This document shows positions 43,101-52,100 of a stretch of 64,000 nucleotides of DNA, one piece after another. A program made the position numbers and the translations under genes. The notes beneath the pieces were generated by a model that saw only the letters and a list, made by a program, of their open reading frames with translations, was not told the origin of the DNA and ran no database searches. The DNA is from Epiperipatus broadwayi (Eukaryota > Onychophora > Udeonychophora > Euonychophora > Peripatidae): the NCBI GenBank assembly GCA_028023455.1, contig JAQFVV010000027.1, positions 9,171,845 through 9,235,844 on the forward strand. The letters are read 5' to 3'. The number at the start of each line of letters is the position of its first letter. The stretch's first letter is position 1.

Positions 43101-46100
43101 ATCCGTTGGAGATATAATGACTTCAACTAAATTAGTTTTCTACCGAGTCATGACTTTTGCCCAATTTATTGTTTAGAAGTGGTAATGAAATTCTTTCAAC
43201 CTTACATAAAGCAATTCAAAACAAAGCAAAACTCTCCATATAGTAGTGCCATCTTGTGCTAACAAGAGCAATCAATGGATGCCAGAAAACTTGTGCATGT
43301 GGCCTTCATCAGTGAGGAGCCTTGGATCTGAGAGCACTGCACCTAGATCTTAGGATCTAATGCAACCCTCCAGCACCCACCTTTTAACTAAGATCTAGGT
43401 GCAGTGCTCTCAGATCCAAGGCTCCTCACTGATGAAGGACACAAGCCAGAAACTAGTCTGGGGATATTGGATGAGTAGGCACTATATAGGGATTTTATGC
43501 ACAAGCCTTCTGGCATCCATTGATTGCTCTTGTTACCACAAGATGGCACTACTATATGGAGAGTTTTGCTTTGTTTTGAATTGTTTAATAACAATTATGT
43601 GCTAGTATGAGATTGTGATCATGTGATGTTTAGTGGTTTAACACCTTACATAAAGGCTTTAGAAAAATTTAATTTAAGGATAGTCCACAAAGATGTTAAA
43701 AATATGATGGCAAGATCATAAAAAACAATCAGCAGACCCTCCATGCATTATGGAATCAATGTGTGTTAAAGCATGTCTTTGTTCGATTCAACACATGAAG
43801 CAAATAAAACGGTAGCAGATAACCTAAAAAAAAAACATATTATAGTGCATTTGAGCTCGGTTTTCATGAAAGGGGAAAACCCCATTTATGTTATAAAGAT
43901 TTTTTCAAAGCCTCTTGAAAGAATAAAAGCAATATTGATTGGTTTCATTGGAATGATGAAGTTGAAAATAGAATACAATGGAAAAGCACAATTAGGTCAG
44001 ATAAAAACAGAAGTTTGCTATGGAAGAAATTAAGACAGCATCTCATGGTATTAAATAAAGAGACTAAAGAAACAACACATTAGGTATTTTTATTTTGGAC
44101 TATTACCATCATCTAATATGAGTATTGAATGTCTTTAGAAAAAATTAACTTTATTTAAATATTTCAAATACGTTCAACTGTTAGTAATAGCACATTGAGA
44201 GGTATTATTCTCCCTCCTTCTTCAGGTGTTGCTGGCCTGACTAGTGACAGTACTAGCATGGGATTCAAACTCTTAGATTCTTGAGAATCAAATTTTAAGG
44301 TAATGCTGTAATCAACGGAACCAGCCTGCCAAAGGTAACATTCAGTAGAAATTTATATACTTATCTATGAGGTTCCTCATGATTTCTTCACTTCTTCCTA
44401 AGAGCAAAGCTGATTAATGGTTTCCATACAGTATGTATAGTCACACTGGGTTGGCTTCTGGAATTTTTTGCTATTGACATGTGAGCAGCTTCTTTAAATT
44501 TTTCTCTTTGTACCTTTTCTTCTCTGTCCAACATTTTTGTATTTTCCCAATTGAACATATGTTTATTGGCACATATATGGTCTGCTATCTTAGACACATC
44601 TATTTTCTCTCTTCTAATCATCGTTTCTGTTTTTGCTAATTTTAATAGACAACAATTCTCACCAATATATGTTCTTCCATTTACATGGTTTTCATAGTGC
44701 TTTTTCTTTTTAGATTTCTAGTTTAGGTTTGTAGATGTTAGAATTCCTTCTAGTGTGGTATGGTCTGGAAAGTGTTCTGTGTTTACTGATTGAGTTTTCC
44801 TTAATTTGTCTGCTTTTTGGAATGTATGGGTACTCAATACCAATAATCTACAAACTAAACTTGAAATGTGAAGAAAAACTGTCATGAATCCGTGAATCGC
44901 CCATTGAAAAATGTTGGGACAACACTGTTGATTAGAAGAGAGAAAACAGATGTGTAAGGGAACATGTTGTGAATGAATATATGTTCAATTGGAAAAATAC
45001 AAAAATATTGGACAGAAGAAAAGGTACAAAGAAAAGATTTAAAAGCTACTCATAATAGAAAAATTCCATAGACTAGTGTGGCTTAATAATGTATGGAAAC
45101 CACTAATCAACTTTGTTTTAGGACAAAGTGGAGCAATCAGGAGGAACCGCATGGATAAGTGTATAAAATTTCTACTGAATGTGCCTTTGGCAGGATGGCC
45201 CAGTTGGTTAGAGCATTACCTTAAAATTCAATACTGGTCAGGCCAACAACACCTGAAAAAGAAGAGAGAATAATAACTCTCGAGAAACATTGTGCATATA
45301 CTAACCCAGGGGTCCCCAACCTTTTTGCACTTAAGAGCACATTCTATAATATCGGCCAGGTGGCGGGCACCATTTATTTTTTCAACCAGGTAGCGGGCAC
45401 TATTTATTTTTTCAATGTAAATTTATAGTTGGATATTGTTAATAATACACATAATGAACAAAAAAATATTTATTTCAAAAATAAAATTTTAACAGATAAT
45501 TAACGTTTATATTTTTACGCTGTAAAAATATAGTATGCCCTACAATTTGATTACAATATAATACAATAATTTATAAGAAATTTAAAAAATTAAATTTATT
45601 TGTATCAGATAAATAATTTTTTATCATGTTCGGATAGCGGCGGGCACACGTAAAATGGTTCTGCGGGCACAATGGTGCCCGCGGGCATAGGGTTGGGGGC
45701 CCCTATACTAACATGTTTGATCTGCTATTACTAACAGTTGAATGTATTTGGAATATTTAAATAAAGTTAATTTTTTTTTTTTTTAAATTTTTTATTTTAA
45801 TTCAGAAAATTCTTATTTAATTTAAACTTAATAATAATTAATATTTTACACAATATAAATATTTCTCAAATTTTCTAAAAATATTTTAACTGTTTTTGTC
45901 AATAATCATAGCCAAACTTCCTCACAATAAATCTATTAGTCAATTACTTTCTGAATGCTCACATTACAAGGCAACAGCAGTACTAGATGGCAGAATAGCA
46001 ATTCCATTTAAAATTTACTGTGGCAAAACAAATCATTTATTTAAGCACAAGTGCGTGTGCGGCGCAACTGCTCCCAAAAGCTGTAATACAAATACAAATA

Positions 46101-49100
46101 GCTAATTAAAAATATTAAAACAGCTGAGCACTTTCAAAGGATCTTGCCTTCATAATCATAGCTTGCTTACGTTTAAATTTATGCAAATATGCTAATTCCA
46201 TCTTTTTGATAGAGAAAAACACGTGTCCTTCCTGTTTATGGCATCGCTGTCATGAGAGATAAATAAAGCCTCTTTCAGCAACATTGTGGCATTCTTCAGA
46301 AACCAGTGCTTCTCCATGAAACAAGGCTGGCCTATGGGACTGCCACTGAGTGGTGTAGTCACCAGCATCTTCCTAAACTATTATGAGAGAAAAATCATAC
46401 CTAGTCTAAACCCACCATGCTTTCTAGCATACACTAGATATGTGGATGACCTGTTCATTGCTGCCACCCCCGAGATCATTATACAGATCAAAACCGAATT
46501 AGAAGCAACACAGCACTAATTGTTAATGTACAACTGAAGACACTCACCAACAAGTCAAATATTGATGTCAAAATAAAAAGAGAAAATAACCACTGATTAT
46601 AGCATGGCTATCAAACTGTTGGAAATCAGATGCCATACACACCCCCAATCTACACACCCACAGCACATAAATTATCGGGTCTAGCATCTTTTTGCATAGA
46701 AAAGATTGTTGTGTAAAATCGAGACAGATGAAAAACAAATGTAGCAGAATATAGAAATGATCTACTGAATTTAGGTTCAGACAATCATCATCGACAAAAA
46801 AATCTCACACATTCAGAATAAACCTCTCAACTCTCGCCACACAGGATAAACCCAGATTATTACTTCCATACATACCCAACTTACACAAGAAACTACATTC
46901 CATCTTTAGAACAAATATCAGCTCTGTTTCGAACCCTCCAAATTCTAACAATCTAATTAACAGTACAAAATCAAACTCACTGTTAAGACCCCATACAGTA
47001 TATAACATTGTTGTCCAAACAACCATTGCAAAGGCACATATTATGGGGAAAGCAGGCATCTCTGGCACACGATTGGCACAACACAGGTATTCGTACAATA
47101 GAGCTGAAGATCCTTCTAATTATTAGTTTTTATCAGCACCAGTGCACAATACATGAGTGCATTCGGACAATCCTACATGTATGTAGAGAGAGACATGACT
47201 CAAAAGAAAGATCAAAGAGGTTTTTTATCTCTCGCGACAGCGTCATAAACAGGAAGGACACGTGTTTTTCTCTATCAAAAAGATGGAATTAGATATTTGC
47301 ATAAATTTAAACGTAAGCAAGCTATGATTATGAAGGAAGATCCTTTGAAAGGTCAGTGTTTTAATATTTTTAGTTAGCTATTTGTATTTGTATTACAGCT
47401 TTTGGGAGCAGTTGCACAGCATTGTGTTGAATAATACATTTCAAAGTAAAATTATTTGATAAATATTTATTTGTAATGAAAAATTAATTTGTAATTGAGT
47501 TGGAAGACATACAAGAGAAAAACATAAATCGAAATAATAAATCCAACGCAATAAAATATCATGAAACTATTCTAGTTTATACTGAGATCTGCAAACAATT
47601 TGTTCAATGAAAATCAAATGTTCATATTCTTTCCAAATTTGATCATGCCCATAAACAAAATTTCTGTGATTTAAAAGTTAGAAATTAAAGTAAGTGAATC
47701 AGACCATCATCATCATAATCATTTTCATGACCATTGTCAAATAACTGTGGGATGAAGGTCTTTCTCTAAAACTTTATCCAATTTCTGATTCATAGTTTCT
47801 CTTGACAAAATCACTCTAGAAAGTTTTCACATCTCATCCAGACATTACACATATGGTCTCTTTCTACATCTTTTACAAATCTTTTGGGATCCAGTTTAAG
47901 AGTTCAACTCTACACCAATTATCATTATTCCTAGCAACATGTCCAGTTCAGATCCATTTTGGCCTCTTAATTCTTTTACTGATATCAATAAAATCTATTT
48001 CATTTTCTCAAACCAGGTATTTCACTTTAGATCCTTCTTTATTATTCCCAACACATATCTGTCCATACTTAATTGGGTGTTCTGAAGCCTTTGTATTTCC
48101 CTTCTATTAAATGTCCAGGTCTTAAGATTCGTGTGTAAAAACTAATAAAACATATCTTTTAAAATCCTTTTCATTGTAGGCATTTTTTTTTTAAATATTT
48201 ATTTCTACCAAAATACATATTTAGATAATTATAGCAAAAATATGATGAAATAAGTCTAATTCATTAATCCATGATAGTAAATCATTAACTAATTCTTCTA
48301 GCTGGTTTACTCATTTAAAAAAATATTTCTGTTTATATAGAAAGGTTTTCATAAAACTTCTTGTTACCAACTTTGTAACACGTGAAGTGACCAATTTAAA
48401 ATTCATTTCACAAAATTAATTTTTTAAAAAAGAAACTGCACAAAACAGTAAGATACTTTTAAGGAATTTTTTAATAATAACACCTCCCTCCTCTTCCAAG
48501 CCAACAATTTTCAACCAGTTAGTTCCACTGGAATTTTTCTTATTACGAGACTGATCTTTTAAGTAGTGGAGCTTGGTCAATCCGAGAATATTTCATAGCT
48601 CCCAGGAAAAAAACTTAAGATTGTTATATTTAGGTTGGCCCAGAATGTGTATTCTTTAAATTAATATCTAACTGGACAATCAAAACACTATGTACATCAA
48701 GAGCCAAAAAAGGACATAAAGGATTCAAAATCAAAGTTCACTTCTAGAGAAGACCAAGCTAATTATCAGAAAGAGCAAATTCATGGCAATATCTTCGTTA
48801 ATCTGATTACACAACTATCTCATCAAGCATTCTAATGACTTATGCTGCTATACTCCAATCATAGGATTGACAAAATAGCTTTAAATATAGTTTTTCAGTG
48901 CTAATCATCCAGTCACGGCGGGAATCATCAAATTTATCATCAAAAAAAAAAAATTCTTAAAGACATAGAGCACTTAATGATATATGAAAGTAGGTGAATG
49001 TGAGTTAACATTTAAAAAAAAGGAGAATCTAAAAATCCAAACAAAAGCTCTTGATCAAATATATTTTATACAATAGATAACAATAAATATCTGACAAAGT

Positions 49101-52100
49101 AGATTGGCATCAATATAACAAGGTAGGTGGTACTAATTACAAGTTCATTTAAATGATTCTTAAAGAATATAGCTTGTAAACTGTCATAGTAACGTATTAA
49201 GATTTGTTTGTTCCATGGATGGGTTTATAAACCGTAAAATTATTTACGTGCTTATTAAAAATCATTAGAATGGATGAAAGAACTGCATTATACATATATA
49301 AAATAAAAAAATAACTAATCACAAAGATCAAAATAAAAAGCTAATATTTCTACAAAAAAAAAAACCCTTTCTATATATGTTCACTAAAAATTAGCAAATC
49401 AATAATAAAAATTTCAGATGGGATTAAGTTAATGAGCACTTCCTTAATTAATGATAATGGTTAGTAATATACATGGCTGCTGCTGGAATATGTATTTAAA
49501 GGTATCAAGCTAATTACTTCAATATATATAAATTTCCCTTTTTCTGAATAAAACATAGACTTAAAACACATACTAAACTAAGTATACACAATAGTCACTT
49601 CTTAGTTTACATCTTTTGCAGAATAAATAGCTGCCATTTAACTTACCATCTGAAATGATAGTAGAAACTTACAAATAAAATCCATTAAGCCGATATTGTC
49701 TAAATGATATTCTAAACTTTAAAACACAAAACACTGACTTGTCCGGATAGATATACAGATCTTAACCTACTTCAAAGTCTATACTCCAATTGTAAGTCAA
49801 TTCACTCAATAGCAGAAAAAAGTTTATATCAAACTAAGATGCACATGACTCCCATCAATCTATCATTTAGCGATATCTTTTATGAAGGAATCGCCAAGAA
49901 CATTGAATGGATAATATAAAGTTGTTATTTAACTGTTAAACTTTAAGATATTAGATAGAGCTGGCTGTTTGAGAATACTTTTTTCCTATTGAGCACAAAG
50001 GATAAATTTTCCAGCTTCTTTTTCACCTTTTGTAATAAATATTTAATCGTAAAAATCAAAAAGTGACGGGAATTTTAATAAATACTTTTGGCAACTTTCT
50101 TTTGAAAAGTAATAATCAATCATTTTAATAAAAATTATGCAATAAATGATTTTTTTTTTTAACAAAATTTCCACATTGAATTTTATATTAATAAAAATAA
50201 GGCTAATTTGAAATACTCATTGGATAGAACAATTCAATAAACAAAAGATTTTCTAATATAATGTTACACTGTATTATTTTTCTTTACACATTCTGTAATG
50301 CTTAAGCTTTCTGTAGAGAAATAATTACTTCTTGAACCATCAATTATACACACATACAGAAGTGATTGTTATAAATTATTTCTGAGGCCGGATTTTTAAA
50401 TTTCTTTTTATGAATTACTTTTGGTTTTTAGAAAAGTTAGATCAGATGCTGGCAAATCAATATCTATCAGTGATAGTTCTCCACAATGTAAAGAAACCAA
50501 CAACAGATTCAAATTCATGATATGACTTTATCTAATCATCCATTTTTTACTCAGAATTTTTCCAAGCATTTTATTGTTTTCAAGGCATGTAAAATTATAA
50601 TGTGAATAAATTCATATTTTATGACAAAAATGTAACAATTTAAATCTTGTGGCGTTTGTGCTTCAAAAAAAAAAAAAAATTCAAATATGTTTATCTTCCT
50701 CGTTATATTCTTAAAGATTTTTGCCAATATTGATTCAAAGTCATCAATTCTTTTTCTCGCTAGTTTCTTTTATTGCCCAATTTTCACATCAAAGATTGAA
50801 AATTTTAAGCTTTGTTTTTAACAATAAGTTCCTTCACTGCAACTCTCTCAAGTGCCGATCTTTGATAAAAGTCTCGATCATTAAATCATTGACTTCTTCC
50901 CCTTTAACTTTGGATCTATATTTTCACTTTATTCATTAAAAAGATTCATGAAGTTTTTTTGGATTAAAATATGGTAAAACAAATTAAAATAAATTAATGC
51001 CCAAAAGTGACGTGTAAGCACAGTCCAAAAGCAAATCGAGCGATTCCGTTCAATTAATAGAACTGAAAATTTTAAAATTTTAATCGATTCTGTATCTTTT
51101 AATTCCAAATACTTAGAGAGCAGTTGACTGATATTCAGAAAACACTACTGGTTGATTTAGCTCACCCAAAACAAAAGAAAAAATAACCAGTTAGTCACAA
51201 GTGCTTGCAAAATTCGGATGTACATGGATTATCTAGGAGCAAAAAAAAAAAAAAACTGTATATGTGGCAGGATTAATCTCGCTCTTCAAAAAAGAACTTA
51301 GGTAAAGTTATGATTTATCTTATATTTAACGTTGAAAATTTTCGTATGCAATATCTCGAGGAAATGCATCTAGAAAACTATACGCAAAAACATATACGAG
51401 ATACGCTAATCATGATTAATATAATTTAGTCGAAAGTGCACTAGGCAAAAATTGTGAACTTTATTCAGATTTATGTGTATCTCATATATGTTTTTGCATA
51501 TAGTTATTTTCCATATTACCTTATATTTATATATTACTAACAGTATCTGTTGCAAATAATAATAAATATTGCTGATCATATAACTTGTATGTTCCTGCCA
51601 CTCCGTGAATCAAAAGGGAAATCCAAACCCACTCAGACAACAACAGTAAAGTGGAATGTAATATATCGGGTCTTCACTTTATCCTTGTACTAAACTGCAC
51701 AAAGCATAGAATACAGATAGGCTAGTTGATGACTGGTGATATTTCTCCTCAATCCAGAATTCTTCTACCAGATCATTATATAAAAAATGAATAAATTTGA
51801 TGACAGTATGCAATGCCAATTAACTAAGCAGCCAATAACAAACTAGCATGTTTCTCCATAACCTATTTCAGTTATAGTTTTTAATGCTATAAAAATATTC
51901 TTCAAAAATGAATAAGTAATTATTTTTCCTTCAATAATTTAAAAAAATTGACTGAATTGAAGGCTAAAACAGAATAAACACTCCTTTGAGTATTCAGTGT
52001 CTTTTTTAATTAGTCATAGTGCACCAGTGACGATGCCTTTTATTCGTAGATCTTTCCCAAATGCAGAGATTCTTTTCCTCTACAGTTCTTGGTTAAATAA

